From: Thiomicrorhabdus sp033238645
GTDB lineage: Bacteria > Pseudomonadota > Gammaproteobacteria > Thiomicrospirales > Thiomicrospiraceae
Assembly: GCA_033238645.1 (NCBI GenBank)
Contig: BQXR01000003.1
Location: 62,001-126,000, forward strand
Length of the DNA: 64,000 bases
Direction of reading: 5' to 3'
Part shown: positions 1 through 7,496 of the stretch, in pieces
How the letters are laid out: each line of letters opens with the position of its first letter
How positions within the stretch are numbered: position 1 is the stretch's first letter
Translations under genes and position numbers: made by a program
The notes under the pieces: model-generated
What the model was told of the DNA's origin: nothing
The model's database searches: none
The model's input: only the letters and a program-made list of their open reading frames with translations

Positions 1-774
1 GGGGGCTAATTTAGCCGTACCCCCCCATGCCAAACATCCACCAAATTGATTAACAATTTTTTTAAGGCTATTAATATCAAGCTCTACATTGGCTAGGGCC
101 TCCATGGTATCTGCTGAACCAGCGGGAGAGGTAATTGCGCGGCTAGATGTTTTGGGCATCAGTAGGCCATAGGTAGCGATGATTGGCATAATCAGCATAC
201 TGGTTCGATTACCAGGGATACCGCCAATACAGTGCTTGTCTGCGACCATTGAGCCGTTCCAGTCAATGCGATCTCCCGTATCGATCATGGCGCGTGTGAG
301 ATAGAGCACTTCATCACGATCCATCTCTGACTCTGCACAGCCCACTAAATAGGCAGTAATCTCAATTTTTGAGTAGCGATTTGCGTTTATATCCTGAATG
401 ATCTCTAGATACTGTTGGTAATCTAAACGATTACCTGCGATCTTTTGATGTACATAGGAGAGGGATTTTGGTGGCGTGGCGTGGCGTACTTTGACAGCAC
501 ACCCTTCATTTTGATCAAACTGTTTAAAGACTTGTTCACTCAGGCCTATCTCATCAGGGGCCGTTATTTCAGTATCATCCACTACATTAAGTACGGCAAA
601 AACATGGTTTGGTTTGTTCTCTAGATAAATCTCAATTTTATTGAGTGCTTGAAAGCCTTGGCTTTGATAGATCTCACAATCGCGATGCAGGTAAGCCACG
701 TTCTCCTTATAGGTATCAATGGCAATTCGTCTGAGCTTTAAGCTATCCATGGTGTTCTCCATAACATCTTTCAT
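1..774 (-). CDS. Thymidine/AMP phosphorylase-like protein (3' part cut by window edge)
   Basis: I translated the minus strand directly; the frame is open from position 774 to the window edge, giving 258 residues of a protein whose family is about 500 residues long. It belongs to the nucleoside phosphorylase family that includes thymidine phosphorylase and AMP phosphorylase, which cleaves a nucleoside (or AMP) with phosphate. Recognisable parts are the stretch around residues 168-190 (GDRIDWNGSMVADKHCIGG, then GNRTSM) and SSRAITSPAGSADTMEAL, the glycine- and serine-rich phosphate-binding region of this family. I chose the ATG at 774 because a GGAGAG Shine-Dalgarno lies six bases upstream; two later in-frame ATGs (762, 750) lack one. 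The substrate, thymidine or AMP, cannot be settled from this half. The gene stands alone, facing away from an intergenic region of about 550 bp. Confidence 0.8.
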   Translation of the reverse strand, partial: MKDVMENTMDSLKLRRIAIDTYKENVAYLHRDCEIYQSQGFQALNKIEIYLENKPNHVFAVLNVVDDTEITAPDEIGLSEQVFKQFDQNEGCAVKVRHATPPKSLSYVHQKIAGNRLDYQQYLEIIQDINANRYSKIEITAYLVGCAESEMDRDEVLYLTRAMIDTGDRIDWNGSMVADKHCIGGIPGNRTSMLIMPIIATYGLLMPKTSSRAITSPAGSADTMEALANVELDINSLKKIVNQFGGCLAWGGTAKLAP

Positions 775-1320
775 AAACTCTCCGTAACATGTTGATTGAC
801 TGAACTATTTAAAACCATAGCAGGTCATGATGAGCACTAACCTCTCAATAAACATTTTCTCTTTCAAAGGCTAGATAGTCAATAAAATAGAACATGATGA
901 AGTATATCAACAGGTATTGATTCATTGCCGCAGAGATAGATGGACAAAGGCCATTGACCCCGTCATATCCCAGCAAGGAAGGATTAACCAGTATATCAAG
1001 CGCTGTATTAGAGATATCCTAATGCTCGGTCTTGCCTGTCTGCTCGGTCTTGCCTGTCTGCTTGTTATTGAGTTAGCACAAGTATGGGTAAACTATAATG
1101 CATGCCGTATAGAGCATTGTAGTTTTGTTGATAAAGGTCGTCGTTGTAAAAAAAGATTCTGTTGGCTGGTGAGCGGCTTATGCCGTCATATGAGTATTCA
1201 AGCAGTTTCTCGCCATTTCAACTGAGAGGGGTCTAATGACGGTTGTTTATGACATGATCAAAGGATGTCTGATTTGGGGTGAGGCGAGCCGCACAGTAAT
1301 GCTTGTGAACCATCATTAAA
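775..1320. other. Intergenic region, no convincing gene
   Basis: About 550 bases lie between the phosphorylase start and the Sel1 protein stop. An open frame of 102 codons exists on the plus strand (917-1225), but it begins with TTG, has no Shine-Dalgarno, and its translation is cysteine- and arginine-rich with a hydrophobic duplication produced by the 18-bp tandem repeat at 1023-1058. I do not regard it as a demonstrated gene, though a small membrane protein cannot be excluded. Confidence 0.5.
1023..1058. repeat. Perfect tandem duplication of 18 bp
   Basis: The 18-base unit beginning TGCTCGGTCTTG occurs twice head to tail with no mismatch, followed by a four-base start of a third copy. Because 18 is a multiple of three it keeps any reading frame open, and in the 917-1225 frame it duplicates the residues LGLACL. 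Confidence 0.85.
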
Positions 1321-2133
1321 TTATAGCGCTAAGTCATTTATCGGTTGTTTGTGCTTGTTCTGCTCTTGTATATCAATATCATGATAAGCCATACAGCCTT
1401 CTAATACTTTTAAGCGGCACGATTCACTAAATAGGCTTTTAGCAACAGTTACATTTGCTTCGGTGCCAATACCGTGAAAATAGAAGTTGGCTAGAGAAAA
1501 TAGGGCATTAGAAGATTTTTCAGTTGCAGCAAGTTTGAGTAATTCAAAGGCTTTTTTATCATTCCTAGGGAGTAACTTACCCTCTGAGTAAACCTGCGCT
1601 AAAAGTACGATTGCATCAAGCTCACCCGCATCAACGGCTTTATTAAGCCAATATAAGCTGGTTTTAGTGTCCGCTAGCACCCCATGACCATTAGAGTAGA
1701 TCATGGCAAGTTTTAACATCGCAATAGACTCTCCACGACCAGCCGATTTTTTAAACCAGTAGAGCGCTTTTTTATAGTTTTGCTTAATGCCTAAACCTTC
1801 TGAGTAGAAGATACCCGTATTGTACATCGTCTCAGAGTAGAGAGGGTCAGCAAAGCCCATCTTATCAACGAGTCGTGACAGGCGTCTGTGCCAGTAAAAA
1901 GCTTGCGGGAGATCAACAATGTTTTGATCCATCTGGCCTACGTAATAGCGACCCATAGTATGTTGCGCTTTAGGGTCATTCAGGTGTGCTTTAAGACAGA
2001 TGTTTTTTAGCTCACCTTTGAGCTCTTTTTTACACTTCATGGGATCCGTTGGTGATGCGGCAATACTAAGGTGTGAAAAAAGCAGAAGAGGTACTAAGAA
2101 GAGTGACTTAAGAACGATCTTTTTGGCGAACAT
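1321..2133 (-). CDS. Secreted Sel1-like repeat protein
   Basis: A protein of 270 residues with an N-terminal signal peptide (MFAKKIVLKSLFLVPLLLF, cleavage after about residue 26, near IAA-SP) and several Sel1/TPR-like repeats. The repeats show the usual signatures: NTGIFYSEGLGIKQNYKKAL, LAMIYSNGHGVLADTKTSL, LAQVYSEGKLL and LANFYFHGIGTEANVTVA. Such alpha-solenoid proteins act as protein-binding scaffolds, often in the periplasm; the partner is unknown. The open frame extends upstream to 2196, but the signal peptide reads properly from the ATG at 2133, so I chose that start. No clear Shine-Dalgarno is visible. It lies back to back with the thiamine operon. Confidence 0.75.
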   Translation of the reverse strand: MFAKKIVLKSLFLVPLLLFSHLSIAASPTDPMKCKKELKGELKNICLKAHLNDPKAQHTMGRYYVGQMDQNIVDLPQAFYWHRRLSRLVDKMGFADPLYSETMYNTGIFYSEGLGIKQNYKKALYWFKKSAGRGESIAMLKLAMIYSNGHGVLADTKTSLYWLNKAVDAGELDAIVLLAQVYSEGKLLPRNDKKAFELLKLAATEKSSNALFSLANFYFHGIGTEANVTVAKSLFSESCRLKVLEGCMAYHDIDIQEQNKHKQPINDLAL

Positions 2134-2276
2134 GATGGTGAAAAACCTAGAAAATAAAATAGTCCTAATTATAATATTAGGAATTGTAAAAAACAATATT
2201 TAACCTAATTATTAGACATTATACCTAGCAACTGTTTGGTTAGATTATTAAGGCAGTTAATTTATCCATTAAAATT

Positions 2277-2305
2277 TTGCAATCAAGGGAGATCACAATT
2301 ATACT
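2277..2305 (+). promoter_or_regulatory. Probable sigma-70 promoter of the thiamine operon
   Basis: TTGCAA (2277-2282) and TATACT (2300-2305) are separated by exactly 17 bp. Transcription would start near 2312, immediately before the TPP riboswitch, which is the expected arrangement. Confidence 0.65.
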
Positions 2306-2315
2306 GGCCTCAGTT

Positions 2316-2394
2316 TTGTCGGAGTGCCTTTAGGCTGAGATCGCGTAAGCGGGATCCGTAGAACCTGATCTGGTTAGTACCAGCGAAGGGAACA
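2316..2394 (+). promoter_or_regulatory. TPP riboswitch (THI element)
   Basis: The conserved THI-box blocks are present in order: GGAGTGCC near 2321, GGCTGAGA at 2333-2340, then GAACCTGATCTGGTTA and TACCAGCGAAGGGAA ending near 2394. This element binds thiamine pyrophosphate and represses thiamine genes. Just downstream is a hairpin with 8-bp arms, CAATCAGA (2393-2400) and TCTGATTG (2413-2420), that overlaps the 3' edge of the aptamer and may be part of the expression platform. It has no strong T run, so control of translation or Rho access is as likely as intrinsic termination. thiC starts about 190 bases downstream. Confidence 0.93.
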
Positions 2395-2585
2395 ATCAGA
2401 TATTTCTATGCTTCTGATTGCATCAGCATCACCGCTTTGAAGTTTAAGGAATGTAATATGACTTTGCTCAAGGTGGTTTAATTACTTGTTAATTTTAGAA
2501 AGCTTTTGCAAGAATAAATACATCTGTTTTCTACACTGTCTGAGAGCTTCGCCTACTTTTAATTTACTCTTAAAAAGGCTAAGCC

Positions 2586-4523
2586 ATGAATAATACAACA
2601 AATCACAAATCCACAGATCGTCGAGAGAGGCGCGCTGCTGCTGAAGCATTTATTCAAAATGTATCAGGTCAATCATTTCCAAACTCTAAAAAAATCTATA
2701 TCGAAGGTAAGCTTCATCCTATTAAAGTAGGCATGAGAGAGATTACCACCAGCGATACTTATGTCAGTGGTCCGCAAGATAACCCTGTTATGGAGCCCAA
2801 TGAGCCAATCAATGTCTATGATACTTCGGGTCCTTATACAGATCTTTCCATTGACGTTGATGTTTACAAGGGTCTGCCAAAGTTAAGAGCCTCTTGGGTT
2901 GCTGAACGAAATGATACAGAAGTCCTTAAAGCTGTCACGTCGCGTTTTACACAAGAGCGTTTAGCAAATGAAGGTTTAGATAATATTCGTTTTGATAACT
3001 TACCAATTGTACGTCGGGCTAAGTCGGGTCAAAATGTCACGCAGATGCACTATGCTCGCCAAGGTATTATCACGCCAGAGATGGAGTACATTGCGATTCG
3101 TGAGAATATGAAGCGCGTTGAGATGGCTGATGAAGTCTTAAAGCTTCAGCATGAAGGTCAGTCATTTGGGGCTTCTATTCCAAAAGAGATTACACCTGAG
3201 TTTGTTCGTGATGAAGTCGCTCGTGGTCGTGCTATTATTCCATGCAACATCAATCACCCTGAGTGTGAGCCTATGATTATTGGGCGTAACTTCTTAATTA
3301 AGGTGAACGCCAATATTGGTAACTCCTCAGTTGGATCTTCGATCCCAGAAGAAGTAGAGAAGCTAGTTTGGTCTACAAAGTGGGGCGCGGATACGGTAAT
3401 GGATCTTTCTACAGGCCGTAATATCCATGAAACACGCGAGTGGATCATGCGTAACTCACCCGTGCCAATTGGAACAGTTCCTATCTACCAAGCGCTGGAA
3501 AAAGTAAACGGCATTGCTGAAGATCTAACATGGGAAATTTTCCGTGATACCTTGATTGAGCAAGCCGAGCAAGGGGTTGATTACTTCACAATCCATGCGG
3601 GTGTGTTATTGCGTTATGTGCCTATGACGGCTAAACGTCTGACAGGGATTGTCTCTCGTGGTGGATCTATTATGGCCAAATGGTGTTTAGCACATCACCA
3701 AGAGAACTTCTTATATACGCATTTTGAAGATATCTGTGAAATCATGAAAGCTTATGATGTTAGTTTCTCTTTAGGCGATGGTCTGCGCCCAGGTTCCGTT
3801 GCGGATGCAAATGATGAGGCACAGTTCTCAGAACTAGAAACCTTAGGTGAGTTAACACATATTGCTTGGAAGCATGATGTTCAGGTAATTATTGAAGGGC
3901 CTGGCCACATTCCACTACACATGATCAAAGAGAATGTTGAGAAGCAGATTGAAGTCTGTGCAGAAGCACCTTTCTATACATTAGGGCCATTAACAACCGA
4001 TATTGCACCAGGTTATGATCATATTACCTCTGGAATTGGTGCGGCAAATATTGGTTGGTACGGTTGTGCGATGCTATGCTATGTAACGCCTAAAGAGCAT
4101 TTGGGTTTGCCCAATAAGGAAGATGTAAAAGAGGGTTTGATGACCTACAAAATCGCAGCACATGCTGGTGATTTAGCCAAAGGCCATCCTGGCTCTCAGA
4201 TTCGTGACAATGCGTTGTCAAAAGCACGTTTTGAATTCCGTTGGGAAGATCAGTTTAATTTAGGGCTTGACCCAGAAAGAGCGCGTTCTTACCACGATGA
4301 AACTATTCCACAAGAGTCAGGTAAAGTTGCACATTTCTGCTCTATGTGTGGACCCAAATTCTGTTCAATGAAAATCTCTCAAGAGGTGCGTGAATACGCT
4401 GCCGCTCAAGAGAAAGTTGGACAAATTACAGAGATCTCTTTAGAGAGTATCCAAGATGGTATGAAAGAAAAATCTAAAGAATTTATTGCTTCAGGTAGTG
4501 AGATTTATCAAAAGGAGGCATGA
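2586..4523 (+). CDS. thiC: Phosphomethylpyrimidine synthase ThiC
   Basis: Radical-SAM enzyme that rearranges aminoimidazole ribotide to hydroxymethylpyrimidine phosphate, the pyrimidine half of thiamine. The 645-residue length is normal for bacterial ThiC. Visible signatures are the N-terminal FPNSKKIYIEG region, MHYARQGIITPEMEYIAIREN (split here only by length), the core SLGDGLRPGS near residue 396, HIPLHMIKEN, TDIAPGYDHITSGIGAA, and the C-terminal cluster-binding motif CSMCGPKFCSM (Cys-X2-Cys-X4-Cys) near residue 580. The start is preceded by AAAAAGGCT. It is the first gene of thiC-thiO-thiS-thiG and is controlled by the upstream TPP riboswitch. Its stop overlaps the Shine-Dalgarno region of thiO. 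Confidence 0.97.
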   Translation: MNNTTNHKSTDRRERRAAAEAFIQNVSGQSFPNSKKIYIEGKLHPIKVGMREITTSDTYVSGPQDNPVMEPNEPINVYDTSGPYTDLSIDVDVYKGLPKLRASWVAERNDTEVLKAVTSRFTQERLANEGLDNIRFDNLPIVRRAKSGQNVTQMHYARQGIITPEMEYIAIRENMKRVEMADEVLKLQHEGQSFGASIPKEITPEFVRDEVARGRAIIPCNINHPECEPMIIGRNFLIKVNANIGNSSVGSSIPEEVEKLVWSTKWGADTVMDLSTGRNIHETREWIMRNSPVPIGTVPIYQALEKVNGIAEDLTWEIFRDTLIEQAEQGVDYFTIHAGVLLRYVPMTAKRLTGIVSRGGSIMAKWCLAHHQENFLYTHFEDICEIMKAYDVSFSLGDGLRPGSVADANDEAQFSELETLGELTHIAWKHDVQVIIEGPGHIPLHMIKENVEKQIEVCAEAPFYTLGPLTTDIAPGYDHITSGIGAANIGWYGCAMLCYVTPKEHLGLPNKEDVKEGLMTYKIAAHAGDLAKGHPGSQIRDNALSKARFEFRWEDQFNLGLDPERARSYHDETIPQESGKVAHFCSMCGPKFCSMKISQEVREYAAAQEKVGQITEISLESIQDGMKEKSKEFIASGSEIYQKEA

Positions 4524-4525
4524 TA

Positions 4526-5644
4526 ATGCCTAGCTCCAATACAAAACCAACAATCGCCATTTTAGGTGCCGGACTGATGGGCAGAATGCTCGCTGTTACT
4601 TTGAAAGACAATTTTGAAGTAGAGCTATTTGATCAGGATGATGGAGAGGGTGAGCAGAGTGCTGCATTTTTAGCGGCCGCTATGCTTGCGCCACTTGCAG
4701 AATCTGCTGACTCTTCTAGGGCGGTGATGGAGCTGGGGCAGTTGGCATTGAAACGTTGGCCTGAGTTTTTGAAAGAACTATCAGAACCCGTCTACTTTCA
4801 GCATGAAGGTAGTCTGATTATTGCTTTTGACCAAGATCAAGGGGATTTAAAGCAGTTTAAATCTCGTTTAAAAGGCGATGGTTATCAAGACGTTAATAAT
4901 GCACAAATTGATGCATTAGAACCAGATCTTAATAAACGTTTTAATAAGGGACTCTTTTTGCCAAATGAAGGGCAGTTAGATAATCGAGATCTTCTGAAAG
5001 CACTTAAGCATGAGCTGAATGCAGCAGGGGTTAACTGGCATAAGAATGTCGTGATCTCAGCTTCTACTAGAGGCTACTTGCAAAATGGTGTGCCTTTAAA
5101 GGAATACGATTGGGTCTTTGATTGCCGAGGTTTTGGTGCTAAGAATGATGGTATTGTTGCAGAAGACGATGCTGGTGGTAAGAGTAACTTAAGAGGCGTT
5201 AGAGGTGAGGTTGCCCGTATTAGAGCGCCTAAAGTTAAGATTACACGCCCGATTCGTTTAATGCACCCTCGTTACCCAATGTATATCACGCCTAAAGCAG
5301 ATGGTTTATTTGTTATTGGTGCAACACAGGTGGAGTCTGAAGATACACGTAATCCAACGGTTCGCTCTAGTTTAGAGCTATTAACCGCTTGTTTTAGTGT
5401 GCATACAGGATTTGCTGAAGCGGAGATTATCTCTATAGATTCAGGTTTAAGACCGGCCTATTTAGATAATGAACCTAAAATTATTGTGAAAGGTAATGAG
5501 ATCTCTATTAATGGTCTTTATCGACATGGTTACTTGCTAGCACCCATGATGGTTGATCAGTGCGTAAGCATTATCAACGGGCAGCAAGAAAATTCGATTA
5601 TCTCTAAAATCATGCCTGACTTGGTTAAGACCATTAAAGGATAA
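4526..5644 (+). CDS. thiO: Glycine oxidase ThiO (FAD-dependent)
   Basis: A 372-residue FAD-dependent amine oxidase of the DAO family. ThiO oxidises glycine to the imine used by ThiG to build the thiazole ring, the oxygen-dependent alternative to ThiH. The N-terminal dinucleotide-binding motif GAGLMGRM is near residue 14; the C-terminal GLRPAYLDNEPKI and GLYRHGYLLAP are the conserved FAD/substrate region of this family. The frame also allows an ATG at 4520, but the Shine-Dalgarno AAGGAGG at 4512-4518 is one base from that ATG and seven from the ATG at 4526, so I chose 4526. The position between thiC and thiS supports the assignment. Confidence 0.9.
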   Translation: MPSSNTKPTIAILGAGLMGRMLAVTLKDNFEVELFDQDDGEGEQSAAFLAAAMLAPLAESADSSRAVMELGQLALKRWPEFLKELSEPVYFQHEGSLIIAFDQDQGDLKQFKSRLKGDGYQDVNNAQIDALEPDLNKRFNKGLFLPNEGQLDNRDLLKALKHELNAAGVNWHKNVVISASTRGYLQNGVPLKEYDWVFDCRGFGAKNDGIVAEDDAGGKSNLRGVRGEVARIRAPKVKITRPIRLMHPRYPMYITPKADGLFVIGATQVESEDTRNPTVRSSLELLTACFSVHTGFAEAEIISIDSGLRPAYLDNEPKIIVKGNEISINGLYRHGYLLAPMMVDQCVSIINGQQENSIISKIMPDLVKTIKG

Positions 5645-5648
5645 TTAC

Positions 5649-5846
5649 TTGAATATTTTAATAAATAATCAGTCCATGGAGCTCATGGACGGCATAGATC
5701 TAAGGCAAGCGCTGACCATATTCGGTGCGCTATTGCCCTATGCGATTTTACTCAATGAATCTTTTCTACCGCAATCAGAACACGGTATAACAAAGTTAAC
5801 TGATGGAGATAAGGTAGAAGTTATTTCAGCCATTCAAGGTGGCTGA
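5649..5846 (+). CDS. thiS: Sulfur carrier protein ThiS
   Basis: A 65-residue ubiquitin-like protein ending in Gly-Gly (SAIQGG). The C-terminal glycine is adenylated and thiocarboxylated, then donates sulfur to the thiazole ring made by ThiG. The start is TTG at 5649 with AAAGGA seven to eight bases upstream; no ATG gives the full fold. The length and terminal Gly-Gly are diagnostic, and it lies 4 bp after thiO and 30 bp before thiG. Confidence 0.93.
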   Translation: MNILINNQSMELMDGIDLRQALTIFGALLPYAILLNESFLPQSEHGITKLTDGDKVEVISAIQGG

Positions 5847-5876
5847 AAAGGTTCATTGAAACAGGACAAATAACTT

Positions 5877-6668
5877 ATGAGTGATACAGTCAATATCTAC
5901 GGAACGGAGTTGAGTAGTCGCATGCTAATTGGCAGCGCGCTCTATCCATCGCCAAAGATTATGAGTGATGCGATTAAAGCATCAGGTGCAGAGGTGGTAA
6001 CCCTCTCACTAAGTAGACAGAACCCTGAACAAAAGGGTGGGCAGGATTTTTGGCAGCTAATTCAGTCATTAGGGTTACATCTTCTGCCCAATACCGCAGG
6101 ATGTCACTCGGTGAATGAGGCGGTTAATATGGCACGAATGAGCCGAGAGATTTTCCAGACAGATTGGGTTAAGTTAGAGTTAGTGGGAGATGATTACAAT
6201 CTTCAACCTGATCCAATTGAATTAGTTAAGGCAACAGAGATTTTACTGAATGAGGGTTTTAAGGTTCTACCATATTGTACGGATGATTTAGTCATTGCCC
6301 GTCATTTAGTGGATCTAGGCTGTGAAGTCTTAATGCCTTGGGGCTCTCCAATTGGAACGGGTAAGGGCTTGTTAAACCCTTATGCACTTCAGGCGATTAG
6401 AGATCGTTTCCCTGAGACAACCTTGATCGTTGATTCAGGGATTGGTAGACCATCTCACGCAACACAGGCATTGGAGATGGGCATTGATGCAGTTTTGCTA
6501 AATACTGCTGTGGCACATGCAAATGACCCTATTCTTATGGCCAAAGCTTTTGCTAAAGCGATTGATTCAGGTAGAGAGGGATATTTAGCAGGTACGATGA
6601 CTGAGAGAAACACAGCGAGTCCAAGTACACCAACGATTGATTCTCCTTTCTGGCATCAGGAGGGCTAA
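5877..6668 (+). CDS. thiG: Thiazole synthase ThiG
   Basis: A 263-residue TIM-barrel enzyme that condenses deoxyxylulose phosphate, the ThiO-made imine and ThiS thiocarboxylate into thiazole phosphate. Signatures include LLPNTAGCHSVNEAVNMARM near residue 73, WVKLELVGD, LPYCTDDLVIARHLVDLGC and MPWGSPIGTGKGLLNP, with IVDSGIGRPSHATQALEMG near residue 186. The family is about 255-265 residues, so the gene is complete. It ends the operon; no thiE, thiD or thiF follows, so those must be elsewhere. A terminator lies about 75 bp downstream. Confidence 0.96.
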   Translation: MSDTVNIYGTELSSRMLIGSALYPSPKIMSDAIKASGAEVVTLSLSRQNPEQKGGQDFWQLIQSLGLHLLPNTAGCHSVNEAVNMARMSREIFQTDWVKLELVGDDYNLQPDPIELVKATEILLNEGFKVLPYCTDDLVIARHLVDLGCEVLMPWGSPIGTGKGLLNPYALQAIRDRFPETTLIVDSGIGRPSHATQALEMGIDAVLLNTAVAHANDPILMAKAFAKAIDSGREGYLAGTMTERNTASPSTPTIDSPFWHQEG

Positions 6669-6673
6669 TCAAC

Positions 6674-6709
6674 CTATTTGAGTAGGGGTATCCCCCCTGC
6701 TCAAAATAG
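6674..6709. repeat. Inverted pair of the TGAGCAG(n) motif
   Basis: Two copies of the dispersed G-tract motif face each other: CTATTTGAGTAGGGG (6674-6688) and, two bases on, the reverse complement of CTATTTTGAGCAGGGGGG (6692-6709). Together they form an imperfect palindrome with arms of about 15 bp directly behind the thiamine operon. There is no T run, so it is not a typical terminator, although it could fold in RNA. Confidence 0.75.
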
Positions 6710-6742
6710 TGTGGCTTTCAATTTCTAGATTGATTGCCAGCC

Positions 6743-6786
6743 AAAAAAAATGCCAGGGGTTCATATGAGCCTCTGGCATTTTTTTT
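6743..6786. terminator. Bidirectional terminator between thiG and csiV
   Basis: The arms AATGCCAGGGG and CCTCTGGCATT form a strong hairpin flanked by eight A on the left and eight T on the right, so it can work on both strands. It separates the convergent thiamine operon and the mfd-csiV unit. Confidence 0.9.
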
Positions 6787-6818
6787 GCCCTAAATCAGGG
6801 GGTAGTTGTACTTTTAGA

Positions 6819-7481
6819 TTAACTGTTTTTCTTAATCTGTACCAGAATACCAAACAGCGGATGGTCTATATAGTGCAATTGACCCGGTTTGATTTTACGG
6901 CTTTCTTGTAGATTGAAACGCCAGTGTGTTGGCAGGTACTCAAGCGAGATCTGCTGATTATTAGCAAATGCTTCTCTGACTTTTTCTGGAATACGTTTTT
7001 CAACTTCAAGATCAAACTGAACGTGTGCAAAGCGGGTTTTATATAACTTAAGGGTGCCCGTTACGTTGGTATATTCTGACTGCTGACTTTCTATCAAGAC
7101 CATTGGTGTTTCATCAGGCAGCATCGCATTTTGTGACCACGCTTTATGAAAGAGGATTTTATAGTCTCTTCTCATTCGATCAGTCACATCGGTTAGATTT
7201 TTGTTTTGTGGTTCAATCCACAATGGATGTTTACCATGCAATGCTAGGTCGACGGCCACCTCGGTTGACGGCAGCTCAATCTCATTTGGCCAAAGCTCTT
7301 CTGTCCAACCTTTAAGTGCATGATTTTCAAATATAATGACTTCGATTGTGTAGTTCGCAATGGGCTCCTTCTCAGCAAAAGCACTCTGGCTAACCAGTGA
7401 TGCTGCAATGAGGGTGCAAGCACTTAAAAGTGTTTTAGCCTTTTGGCTTGAATAAGCGGTGAAAGCTGCATTGATATTCAT
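6819..7481 (-). CDS. csiV: CsiV-family periplasmic protein
   Basis: A 220-residue exported protein with a signal peptide (cleavage after SQSAFA, near residue 36). The mature N-terminus YTIEVIIFENHA followed by WPNEIELP matches the CsiV family, described in Shewanella as a peptidoglycan-binding protein, there also encoded beside mfd. The C-terminal part (LYKTRFAHVQFDLEV, SRKIKPGQLHYIDHPLFGILVQI) fits the same family. The start is supported by AAAGGATAGAG upstream. It begins 15 bp after the mfd stop, so the two are probably co-transcribed. The exact role in this organism is not known. Confidence 0.75.
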   Translation of the reverse strand: MNINAAFTAYSSQKAKTLLSACTLIAASLVSQSAFAEKEPIANYTIEVIIFENHALKGWTEELWPNEIELPSTEVAVDLALHGKHPLWIEPQNKNLTDVTDRMRRDYKILFHKAWSQNAMLPDETPMVLIESQQSEYTNVTGTLKLYKTRFAHVQFDLEVEKRIPEKVREAFANNQQISLEYLPTHWRFNLQESRKIKPGQLHYIDHPLFGILVQIKKNS

Positions 7482-7496
7482 TGGAACTCTATCCTT

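Noticed and set aside
917..1225. Open frame of 102 codons on the plus strand
   Set aside because: TTG start, no Shine-Dalgarno, odd composition and a hydrophobic stretch produced by an 18-bp tandem duplication; kept only as part of the intergenic note.
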